Assembly (NCBI GenBank): GCA_037783545.1
Contig: JBBELK010000522.1
Location: 186,001 to 250,000 of the forward strand
Direction of reading: 5' to 3'
Source of the DNA: Henricia sp. BOLD:AAB3569
Lineage: Eukaryota; Echinodermata; Asteroidea; Spinulosida; Echinasteridae
DNA length: 64,000 nucleotides
The notes under the pieces are model-generated. The model had not been told where the DNA came from, made no database searches, and worked only from the letters and a program-made list of their open reading frames with translations. The position numbers and the translations under genes were made by a program. Below, in pieces: positions 1-12,000 of the stretch (position 1 is its first letter; each line of letters opens with the position of its first letter).

Positions 1-316
1 GCGCCTACATTATCACCCTGATCATAGGGCTCCACTAAATCACTCTACCCGGTATACACTGTACCATCTCAGCTCCCTGGGGAGTATAGTGTATAGCCCC
101 GGCTGCCTTAGGCGCTCAATGGCTAATCAAACACATAAACTTTCCCTGCCTCTCAGGTACCCACTTTGCTCCTGGGTGGAGAGAAGCAATGCATGGCAAA
201 GTACCTTGCCCAAGGGTACACGCACCATGGATGGACCAGACCGGGATTTGAACCCACTACCTTAGGAACTAACCAAGGTTTTGAATATGATCCACTAGAC
301 CGCTGGCGCTCCGCCA
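1..316 (-). repeat. tRNA-derived SINE (family A), cut by the window edge
   Basis: Read on the minus strand, a tRNA-like head starts near 316 with an A-box-like GCCAGCGGTCTAGTGG and a B-box-like GGGTTCAAATCCC. A body follows that contains CCCTTGGGCAAGG. The body matches the plus-strand copy at 11011-11380. The 3' tail lies off the left edge. Small open frames here (166-351) are not genes. Confidence 0.75.
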
Positions 317-409
317 CAGTACACCACAGTAATAGCAGCCATGATCCCTGATACCTGTTACTAACAAATTCAATTGATCATTTCAGGAACTTAAAAGCAG
401 AGCAGGGTT

Positions 410-560
410 GTATTGACTCAACTCGAGTCCGACTTGAGTCATTATTTTTGACAACTCGATTTGAATCGACACTTATGGTTAAAACGATTCCACTCAAGTC
501 ACTGCATACAAATGACGCGAGTTGACTTGAACTTCGAAGACTTTAGGCCTAAAGTCCTCT
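410..560. repeat. Degenerate GAGTC/GACTC-rich stretch
   Basis: Words such as GACTCAACTCGAGTCCGACT and their complements recur without strict period. The same vocabulary returns at 21220-21720 and 26060-26300. It looks like decayed simple repeat, with no coding signal. Confidence 0.5.
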
Positions 561-732
561 TAAGGCTACAGAGGCCAAGACCAGGGTCAATGAGCTTTGG
601 CTATCATGACCTTCATACATCATGTACACGTAACTTTCTATCTTGCTTTTTCTAAGGACACAATTTCCTTTGTCATGTTTGTAGGAGAGTTGTGGTTACA
701 GTAAGAGACAGACCTTGGTTTGAAGAACTATA

Positions 733-1308
733 GGCCCCGTTTACACTCGATCCGCAATTTCCAAAAACGCGAGTTAAAGCCGGGTAGGCGATAAGTGTAA
801 ACGCAAAAGGTGAATTGAAAAAGGCGGATCAGACCCGGGTCTGATTTGCCTTTTTCAAGTCACCTTTGGGGTAGGGTTGAACCCCGCAATTGTCAAGGTC
901 GCTTGTAGTGTAAACGCTACCCGAATACAGATTCGGTAATTTGAGTGTCCTTGGGGCGGTACCCGCCGTGTGGTAGATTTAATTGACCAATCTGAGCTGT
1001 AGTTACAATTAGTGGTGACTTTTGTGGTTTCTGAAGGCGAGTTGAAGCTGGATCGAGGTGTAGTGTAAACGCTACCCGAATACAGATTCGGTAATTTGAG
1101 TGTCCTTGGGGCGGTACCCGCCGTGTGGTAGATTTAATTGACCAATCTGAGCTGTAGTTACAATTAGTGGTGACTTTTGTGGTTTCTGAAGGCGAGTTGA
1201 AGCTGGATCGAGGTGTAGTGTAAACGTGGCAAATGTTCATTTTTGTGGTCACAATAAAAATACCGGGTCTGTATCGACCTTTGGCGGTGCGAGTATAAAC
1301 ACGGTGTA
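733..1308. mobile_element. Non-autonomous DNA element with GTTTACACTCG ends
   Basis: The ends read GGCCCCGTTTACACTCGATC at the left and, on the complement, ACACCGTGTTTATACTCGC at the right. An inverted copy with the same end words and interior (GGGTCTGATCCGCC, CCCCAAGGACACTCAAATT) lies at 26824-27327. No transposase is present. The minus-strand open frame at 917-1318 is an artefact of the internal duplication. Confidence 0.7.
906..1215. repeat. Perfect 155 bp tandem duplication
   Basis: TAGTGTAAAC recurs at 906, 1061 and 1216. The two 155 bp units between these points look identical base for base. The other family copy (26824-27327) has only one unit, so the duplication is local and recent, or is an assembly artefact. 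Confidence 0.85.
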
Positions 1309-1392
1309 TGCTCCCCAAAAATGCAACAGTTGCACAATAATAGAAATCGAAAATAATAGAAAATTTTGATTTTCAATACTTGACCAGCTTAC

Positions 1393-3064
1393 CTGAACTT
1401 CGGCAGGTTTCTCAGCCTCTTCTTGATCCCCATCTTCGTCTTCTTGTGCAGAATCAATTATCTCAATGAATGCTGACCTTCCCCTCCCGCTTAGAATATT
1501 CCGTGCCTCTTGGCTTAACTGCAGCTCCAGTTCTCTGGTGTCCATTTCATGATCTTCCAGAATTGGTTCCTTAGAGGAGGTGGATGAAGTTTCATCGTCC
1601 TCATCATTCGTTATTGGAGTTTCTTTGGTCTGCATCGCCATCTCTAGTTTATCCAAGATGTTGATTTGGTCTTCACTTGGACTTTTCTCATCCGAATGTT
1701 TCGACAAAGGGAATGTTCGAGAATCATCAGGTTGAGTATCAGTGTCAGTCCGAGTCGGAAGGATGCTCGAGACCCGTGTAGGGCTCGCTTCGGTCGCCTC
1801 GGTTCTGCCAGCCGATATGGTGACTTCTCGCTCCCCCACAGTGGTGTCTTCTCGCTCCTCCACAGTGTTGTCAGAGGCCTGAGTGCTGTATTCAGATGAC
1901 ATCTCGCTGTCTTCTTCCTCAAACTCCCTGGAATAGCGACGAATGCCAGTCCTCAGCCTGTGCCCCGAGCCAGTCGAGTGTAAATGAGTTGGTTTCTTAG
2001 CCGTGGGAGAAGTTGGAGACAAAGGCGAATTCCTATCCTCGAGATGTTGTCCGCCTTCAATATCGAGACCAAGTTTTTCATGTAAATTTATCTCTGGTTC
2101 ATTCAATGCTATTAAGGACGAAGCTAAGACACCGGTCTTGGTCCTGGGAGCTTGGACATGGTGGACGCTCGCTGAACTTGCGTCCCAATGTACAAAAGGC
2201 ACAGGATCATCAAGGCTTCTTCGTTTCCTTTCTTGGTCTGGTGATCGCGAGCGCATTCTGGCTCTACGCTTTACGGCTGTGTCTCGGGAGTCGTCAGAAA
2301 GCCTCTGAGTCTCACCGTTCTCCACATGTTGCTGCTGAATCGCATCTGCACTCAACTGAGGTGGAGAGTAAAAATCCTGCACTACTTTCGAAATGGGACC
2401 GACATTGCGGGTGCTAGTACTATCAGATACCTTGGTATCGAATCTGGGAGCTGGTTTCTCCACATTGTCAACTGGCGACGGTCGACTAGGGACAGTTCTC
2501 TTGGGCGATTCATTCTCAACAGAACTACCCGTGCTATCCGTTGAAGTATTCCGACTGTAGCGCTTCTTGTTGACATGCGGGCTGGTCGGTGGGCTGAGGG
2601 GCTGTTTTGCCGTTGTAGAGAAACCCTTCCTTGCCACCGGTGGACTTGTTACTCTACCGGTATTGGTGGTCTCAAAAAGCATGCGAGCGTTCTTAAACCG
2701 CAGCCTAGGATCGCCTTTACTGTCTAAGGACTGATCCTCATTTTGGTCCTCCTGATGCTGAAATATGTTCAAGTTTAGCTCTTGACTCGATGGCCGTGGC
2801 CTGCTGGATTGCTGGGGTGGGTGGGCCGTGCCGTTTGCCGATGTTAACCTCTGTCTGGTGACTGGTTTCGCTTCCGGTGCCGGGGCCTCGAAGAGATGAC
2901 GTAACTTGCTGACTTTAGCCCCTGGTGTTGTGGCAACATGCATCTCCCGGGCTATGGAGATGGAGGATCTCTTTTCCATGTTTATACTCCCAGCACTGCC
3001 CGAGCTGCTGCCAACTCGCGTTGTCATGGTAGCTGACATCTCTATTTCGTCATTCTCAAGGGCT
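1393..3064 (-). CDS. PPP1R9: PPP1R9-like exon 2 (large N-terminal exon)
   Basis: Minus-strand exon bounded by an acceptor (TATTCTTTCTAG before 3064) and a donor (CAG|GTAAGC after 1393). It is open for 557 codons plus one leading base, so it enters in phase 2 and leaves in phase 0. A candidate start is the ATG at 3039 (context GAGATGTCA), which would make the upstream exon untranslated; otherwise translation begins at 23263. The product is low complexity: basic and Ser-rich at first, then strongly acidic (EEEDSE, DEDGDQEEAE) near the end. Vertebrate neurabin also puts most of its N-terminus in one long exon. The adjoining intron begins at 1392. Confidence 0.85.
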
Positions 3065-6000
3065 CTAGAAAGAATACACAAAACAAAAACAAATTAATTA
3101 CGTCAGCTGAAAGTTACATTATATGCGGTCAGGTGTCAACCCCTTTGTAGCGCTTGGGAAACTTCGTATATAAAATCTTGATTGGTTTCTTCCAACACAA
3201 TCCGATAATTGCTTATGGTATTGAATGACGATACTAATATCAAGAACTATTCTATACTACAATACGACAAATTTCAGCAGTATCGAATATCAGATACTGT
3301 ACATACATACATTGTACCGGGTACCTGTACAGAATATCAGGTACATGTACAGAATATCAGGTACATGTACGGTATACCATAAAATGACGGTGGGCTGCAC
3401 AAAATGCCAAGCTACATGTACATGTACGTGCAAAGAGTAATGTTTGGCACAGTATTTAATGCAATTTTTACTGTGTACGGGGAAAGTGATTAAAAACAAT
3501 TATACTGTACAATGTTTAACAATTACATTTTTAAGGCCGCCTTTTCCATGATGGGTGTTGAGATTTTGATACCATACCGGTATCATGTGTCATTTATCTC
3601 ATTACCATTCTGAAATCTTTTGTAAACTAATTTATCAACAGTGATTACACCAACACTTTTGCTTTCACATCCAAATTGGAGATTGCAAATTTCCTGTTTT
3701 CTCCCCATGGATAGTATTTTGGGGCAAGGCACTTTATGTGATTGTTACATGTACATGTATGTTGGAACAAAATCCACTTTCTGGAAAAAAATCTTTACAA
3801 ACTCCTTTAATATGAAAATCAGTTTTCAAAAATGCACTGCATGTACATACACATGTATGTACCGTACATTATTATTAATTTGGAGAATGTAGCTTCCTGT
3901 TACCAAGAATTTAATTGCGTGCGCCTTTCTGTTTAAAAGGTGACACCACTGGCAATGTTAAATCTCAGTGCTATTTAATCAAAATGGTTATTACTCATTA
4001 GCCTAAAACTATTCTGATTTTACATCACATACCGTATGTATGAGGAATACACATGGACATTGAGTTATTATGGCATACAATTAACAGCTGCATGGTCCGG
4101 GTAGCCACAATATGCACAGAAATCTGGGCTCTATTAGTTTATCATTAAACCCATTTCATGACAAGTAAAGCCATGTGAACTTTAGAACTTTTAAAAGGAA
4201 TCCATTTCCTGCTTCAGAATTTGTTCATACTGGCACTCAACTCCGGGAGGTCTTTTCCTTTAAACTTCTCGGAAAAATGTTACAACATTGTGTTGTCTGA
4301 AAAGGGGTGGGCATGTGTGTACTACGTGTACATGTACGATCTGTTCTCACTTCATGCCTAATGTTTTACAAACATTTTAACTACAGACCGTATCGAATAG
4401 CCGCCATTTCGTGGGGCACCTTTTGTTACTTAAAACGTTCAACAATGGAAACACAATATGTGCAACCATGCATGTCCTCAAGGAACAAAGAAACTGCCCC
4501 ACGAAATGGTGATACGGTCTATAGATTAAAAAAAAATACATCCAGGGTTCTAACATGTATGTGTAATATTGACTGACAAAATGTATTATATAACGCCCAA
4601 GTAGATCCTTGTGATCTGATTGGACGATAGCAGGTCATGTGTCGTTCAATATTTAATCCATTTAATGCTACATGTACATCACTAACCGTGCAATTTTGTT
4701 CCATTTGCCGTGCAATTTTGTTCCATACGTTTTTTCCATTGCACGGTGCGCCCGCGCCCACTGTATTAATTCAGCGCGTATACATGTATGTGTACATAGT
4801 GTACCGTATGTGCATGTCGAATGTATGACTCGAGCACGACCCCTGACACAAACGTTTTACAACTCACATGCACTAGCGACATGGCGGGTTTTGTACTTAC
4901 ATGTATGACGGACGATGAAATATACTTGAAGAGTAAGCCTGAATAATTTGTAAAATAAAAAAAGTAGAACGACAAGGATCTGTACATGTACTTGGCCGTC
5001 ATATAAAACAAACAATGAATGTTTTAATTCGTGCAATGGGAGGAATATTTTCATTCGTTGAAAGATGAAATGTGTTCCATTCAACTCGGCTTCGCCTCAT
5101 TGAATGGAACATTCGGTTTTTCCATTACACTCATAAACTTTATTTGTATAATTAAATGTACATACGCCCTCCTATTTTGGAACATTGCGCAGTAAGCTGG
5201 TACCGTAAGGGGCCTGTTTAGCCTCTGGGTATTTTGTCAAGCCAATCCATGTTCAAAAGAGCACTTAAAATAATTGCATACATGTATGTATCTCAATTTA
5301 ATTTATTGCCATGGTGACTTAATTTAAGCTTCTGGGGCCAAATTCACAAACTGACTTAATATAATAAATTTAAGTGCCCTGCTTAAAATCTGGACTTACC
5401 GGTACCGTTAAGTCAAATCTCAAAGTTTTATACTTACAACGTGTTTTTACTTACGGTAGTGCTCTGCTTACTTTCAGAACTTAAGTTTAACTTATTTTTG
5501 ACTGTACATGTATGTATTTTGTCCAAACTGTACAAATTTTAGTTGTACAATTATGTACCAGTATGTTTTTTACAACATACATTGTACATGTACATACCCC
5601 GGTACACTGTACATGTACATGTACATATCTACGGGTATTTGGCCAAATTTTTTAGTTGAACTAACAGGTACTGTACAATTGCATAGTTCCGACCTGTCAA
5701 ACAACCGAACCCGCCGACCAATCACAACAGAGCAAGCAGATGTCACCCACATAGGTCAAAGTGCAATGTACGCTCACAACAACATGATCACGCGATATGC
5801 TCTGCCGGCCCCATACAATTTGTACAGTGTTGTATGCGACGATCGGGGTGAATTTTTGGTTTCAAGGCTGGTCGTTCCGTTGTTCAAAGGTGTATGATAT
5901 CCCTGTATTACTGGCCCTTTACTCAGTGTGTTCTAAGATAACTGTTGACCCTGAAATATGAACACCAATGAAATATTTCTCCAATGAATCTGTGCTTTCT

Positions 6001-9000
6001 GTTGAAAGTCCCATTGCTTTGTGCGTTGTGTGTCGCCATTTTTGACGATAGCGTGTGAGCCATAGCAACAATGTCCAAGGGGGCGGGGTTAACTTGGCAA
6101 AATCGGAACTACATGTATGCATTCAATCCCAAGCTACGGTACCTCACAAAAGGATCTCAAAACTAAACCAATAGGCACCACTTTTGCTGCAAAGAGGAGA
6201 CCAATAGACCTGAAACGTAATGACGTCACGCAATGTTTACCGCGGTGCATTATGGGTGAAAAATGGGGACGAAATCTCTGCATCTCTAGTTTGCGTGCGT
6301 TGCTTGCATAGCGCTATAGCGTATTATGCACGTAACTTTGTGAACTTTACTAACCGCTTCGCTGGCAAAAAAACGTTAAAAACAAAGATCGTAAATTTCT
6401 AAAATGGTTCGTGTCAACTTAGTTTTAAGCCCACGACAGACACCGGAACTATGGTTTTAACTTTGAAGGCCTCAAAAGGCGGCGAAAATGGCCCTGCAAT
6501 AATTGTGCAAACTAGCGATGCAGAGATTTCATCCCCACATTTCACCCATAATGCACCGCGGTAAACATTGCGTGACGTCATTATGTCATACATGTAGGTC
6601 TATTGCTCTGTGCATGCACGACTGTAAATTTGTCTACAATTTTTTTGGAGGTGTGCACAACACATGGAAGTGAATCTTGTCTGGGTGTATTGTCTATTGT
6701 AAAGGCATTAACAGCAACTTAATGGGGAAAATCTACAAAAAAGTTTAATAATTGTGACAAAATCAGCAATACTGTAATGGTACACAGCACCTCACTCCAC
6801 ATAATGAATAATGTACAAGTTACATGTAAGTACAGTGTAAACTTAAAGGGCCCATGACATGCTAAACAACTTCATGCCTATTCTTTGCTGTATATGATGG
6901 ATTACTTGTTTAGCAAGACATTACATGTACCGGTACTATTGTTCGTTTTGATGTAAAATCAATAAAAGGTAGTCATTTTCAACTAAATCACAGAAAAAGT
7001 GCAGTTTGGAGTGCATTATTTCAGGAAGACACAAGGGAAAAGTAAAACAAAAACAAGTTGGAGTTATGGCAAATTGCTGCAGTTTCCACCCCCAGCAGTT
7101 TTGTCATGGCTTAAGTTACAGAAGTTTAAGAAAAAAAGTGGAATCTTTTGTTTACAGTTGAATGTGATTTTCCTGTGTTTGCTTCTTGTGACATCACAAC
7201 CTTGGTCATGAATATGCATATTAAATTAACATAAAAGTTTAAAACCTCTGTTTTACCCCTAGGATTTTTATGGCTGTAACTGAGTAGAGTAGTTTCATAG
7301 CATACATTAGATTTCACTCCTGAAGACGAACAGAGCACGCTGTTTGAAACGTTGAGTTTACACTCACCGGTTCTTTTCAGAACCACACATACTATACAAA
7401 TGAGATTCACATGGTGCTACCGTAAACCCATACACACATAGATTTCATTGATAAAAATCTCAAATCATGGCGTGTGAAAGAATTAGCCTTACATGTAACT
7501 GTGGCATGCAGAATGTCAAGTGAAATGTCAAGTATACAAATCTTCAAAGTGTGTTTGGTGTGTTGAAGCTGCAATATCACTAAAGTTGATATTTTATAAA
7601 AACATTCACATAAATGTGTACATTTAAACCTACCGTACTGTGTACACTAAAGCTGGTAATCTCCAGTCTTTTAGTCACAACATGGCGGAGTACATAGTAT
7701 AATGAATATGGACCCAGCAATGTGGGTGTGTTGGAGTTCAGCATCCTTTTTCTCATACCCGGAGTTTGAAACATTTTACAATGTAGAATTTCAAGTGTCA
7801 AATCTGCAAATTGTAAAAAGCACAATTTACTGCCACTGGATAAGTTTAATGCTGGTACATTTGTATCAACAGCACTTTTACCAACTTGCTGTGTCCGCAT
7901 TGGACTTTTCGTCTCGGGAAAAGTTACCTGGGAACTTTTCCTGGGCAGCAGTTGGCCAGGAAAGGTAACCGCTGGGCTCGGGAAAAGTTCCTGAGATGAA
8001 AACGTCCTGGGCTGTCCGCATTGGCATGATTGGACTTAATATGGAAAAAGTACTTATCGTCTTTGTAAGTTTGACCAAAAAAAGTCCAATGCGGACAGGC
8101 CATATTTTTGTGAACAGTGTACATGTACATATGCGCGAGTCATTTGGAAAATTTAATTTCGAATCAAATTTTGATATTGTGCTGCATGATCATGGAAATA
8201 CAGATTCAGGACATTTTAATCAGTTCACACAAGTATGTAGACGTATGCAATTGTACATACATGTATGCACAGGCATGACAGGGTTATAGCACGTACGGTA
8301 AGCTCTTGCACACAATAACGTTTTGTTATGGCCAGTTGACTTCTTCATAGAATTGGTTCAATGGTTTTGGAGAAGAAAAAAAAACTGCGTGATGAGCCGC
8401 CCACAGGAGCATTTTCCCCCCTGTGGCGAACGAGTTACAAATGTACATGTACTGTACCGGTACATGTACATTTCTCCTCCCCCCTGTGGCTAACGAGTTA
8501 CATGTACTGTACAGGTACATGTACAATGTATACATACATGTAGGCTCTATACTGGTACATTTAGTGCATTGAACCAACGACTGTGAATAAGTTTACATTT
8601 TGTAGAACTTTACAATGTACATGAAAGCTGAACCTGATGTCCATCAACATTGTACATACAGTGTACATGTATTTGTAGTGTGCTTTACAATTATTATGCT
8701 ACAACCTATAGACCCTTTGCACGGGCAGCCATGACAGGAGGCACTTACATTATCACCGTGCGTCACGCAAGAGTAGGCACTTTGTGGATCTACTGACACA
8801 TCATTTAAATATGAAAATTTGTCCCCTGTCATGGCCTTTTCAGTGCAGAAATTATGTGAAAGTTAATTTCAAAAACTTTCCTGTATAAATGTACATGGTA
8901 CATGTACGTACCACATGTAGGGTACCGGTACACTATAGAAAGTATGTACACGTGTATACATGGTATACTGTACAAATCAATGTACAGTGTATTACCCACA

Positions 9001-12000
9001 AATTACCATATCTGTTTGATCAGCTGGATTGGACTTCTTTAAATTTTGTCAATGAGAGCATAAAAAAGTGAATGCAAGTGGCAAATAATCACTCCATGCG
9101 ATGCTTAGGCTATTAACCTATTAACGAATATAATGTCCACAATTGTCTAAAAAAATTGAGAGTCAAAAAGGCTGATAATTATATAATATTGGATGGCTTT
9201 GAGGGTGATATGAGAATATACCACACGAGTCATAAAAATACGGAACGAGCCGAAGGCGAGTTCGGTATTTTCATGACTCGTGCGGTATATTCTCATATCA
9301 CCCGAAAAGACATCCAATATTATTATTGTTATATAAAATGAAGCTTTTATCTTCTTTGTTTTGTAAGATTTCCGCAAGATTTTTGTCTGTTTTGTGTTGA
9401 AAACTTAGTTCTTTTCACGGTTTACAAATGCATGTGCTTTTGTTACCGTTGTACAGTATTTTTTGTTACTGTACTCTGGCACGCGTTGCACACGATCGAC
9501 GCAATCCATTACCTCGATCGATGACGCGCGCGTACGCGTGTGTTCGTGGTCCGCCCAGTGTGCACGCACATCGAATCTGGGCTCTGTGCTGCACAGTAAC
9601 AGAAACACACAGTGTCCGCAAAAGCTTAATTTTATATAATATTAAGTGTGACTGATGAAGAGCTTGATAATTATCACACAAAATATGCATTAACGAATCT
9701 TAAGTCTAGCACAGTATGAAAATGTATTTTAATGATTTTCTGTTGCATGAACTGCTGCAGTTCATTTTCTTAAAGCATACAAAATAAGCATGAAATGATT
9801 TTGAGCATCTAATACTAGCAGCCGGGGCTGTATACTCCCCAGGGAGCTGAGACAGTATAATGTGCTTTTTGTTTATATCTAAGGCACCCTCTGTAGAAAA
9901 TTGGTCGTCATTAAGCGCGCACATCCTGTTTTGCATAAATTTGGCACAAAGGTCAAAGTCGATTTGGCATGCAACCTCATTCCCAAACCAAATTTATGTA
10001 AAACATGATACGTGCGGATAACACCGGGCAAGTTTTGGTTTGTTGTGATGTCAAAGGGCACATATCTATAAATGGAATGATTTAATGAAGCCCTAATCAG
10101 GGGTAATGATCATAGGGCTCGATTGGGGTTTCCCTGGATGAATGCGCGGTATAAATCCATACAACCACATATAGGGTATTAGGGAGACACGAGAGGGTTA
10201 TTATCGGGGTATTAGGGAGACACGGGGTATTAGGGAGACATTGCCATGTCTCCCTAATTCCAAGAAGGTTAAAAACCATTTTTATTAGGTTCTTAACTAT
10301 TCTTTTTAGGTCAAGAACCATTTTCGTTTAGGTCGAAAACCATCTTTTGTAAGCTTTTTTTGGAGAAAATTAGTGTTTTTAGAGAGCTTTCTACCCAGAG
10401 TTGAGTGGTCCTAATTAAAACGCTTCCCGAAAATGTCTCCCAAATGCACCATTGTCGGTAATTATTATTATCATTATTATCATCATCATCATTTTTGATA
10501 AAACAGAAAATTATTAATTGGCCCTACATGTATTACAGAAACCTTGTATTTTTAGGAATAAAAACAATGAAAAACACAGGATTGGCCTCTAAATGTTTCC
10601 TTGTCTCAAGCAAATTTTTGTATTAACAGTGAGCCTCTTACTATCAATGTCCAATGTATATATATATACCAGTAGTAAAGTAATTTTCACAGCCTGTACT
10701 GTAGAGAAGCTATTTTACACTGTTACACAGCAGAGTGTTGGACTCAACATGAGTCACACAGTGCAATATAAATCACTGTGGTTGTGAAAATATACACAAT
10801 GCACAGACTGGAGGTACATTAATACTGCATTTGAATTTAGCTTTGGATATTGATCAGTTAATAATAAACCACAATAGTGGCTCCGTTCTAAATGGTACAC
10901 AGAGTTACGTGTACATGTATTTTCTCAATTTACTGAAAGCTTCATCATGTTCATGGAAAGGATTTTCTATCGGTCTGGGTTTGGCAAACTTTGATGCCAC
11001 ATGCATAAAAGAGGGGCAGCGTGGCCAAGCGGTGTGGCATGTTGAAACCAAGATTGTGGTATTAAAATCTACAGATCGTGGGTTCGAATCCCACCCAGCT
11101 CGTCCATGGTGCGTGTGCCCTTGGGCAAGGCACCTTGCCACGAATTGCCTCTCTCCACCAAGGAGAAAATGAGGTACCTGTGAGGGTAGTAAAAGCTGAT
11201 GTGCTTGATTAGTCCCTGTGCCCATAAGCTCCTCAGGGAGTTGAGAAGGATTAAGGAATTATACTACTGAGCCTAATGACCAGGGGTAATAATGCAGAAA
11301 GCGCATTGGGAGTTCCGTCAGTTCTGAAATATGCTATAAGAACTGTCTACATGTATTATTATTATTACGGTGTTGTGGGATAACTGGATAACATGTATGG
11401 TGCAGTGGTACAATGTATAAGGCCAGTAAGTTTTCTATTCCGAGTACATGTACTGTACATGTATGTAGTTGGGCTTGATTCCTGGCCCGGATGTACAATG
11501 TATCACGACAAATTGAGCAAGCGGTAGCCGAGATATGCGTTTTAGGAATCGGCCGTTTTCACGCGATGACGTCACAGATTTCCAAGTCCCTACCTTGGTA
11601 TGAATACCAGAAATAAATAATAATAATAATAATAATCTACAATTATTATATTGACTGTTACTTTTAGATCACAGCTTTTGATTTAAGCATCCTTCCTCCA
11701 TGATTTAAAGGCCCAGTGTATCATTTGCAATGACCTCAAAAAGTAATCGACGAGTTTACAGGGGAAAAGTTCTAAAAGTAAAGATTGAATTAATAGCAAC
11801 TACCCAATGAAAGGTTTTTGATCAAAATTTTATAATTTTACCAGAAAATAATCCGTAAAGATGAAATTATTTAGATCGTTTGCAAACGATTTACTTATTC
11901 ATGTTATTGAGGAATCAGTGGTTAGAGACTTGGAGAAAGAAAATTAAAAGTTTGATTTTGATTGAAAATATCATCTCACATTACACATGTTACAGATTAT

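Noticed and set aside
917-1318. 133-codon minus-strand open frame
   Set aside because: It runs through the 155 bp tandem duplication and repeats itself; no coding motif.
10831-11172. 113-codon plus-strand open frame
   Set aside because: It covers the head and body of a SINE, which has pol III boxes and a relative at 1-316.
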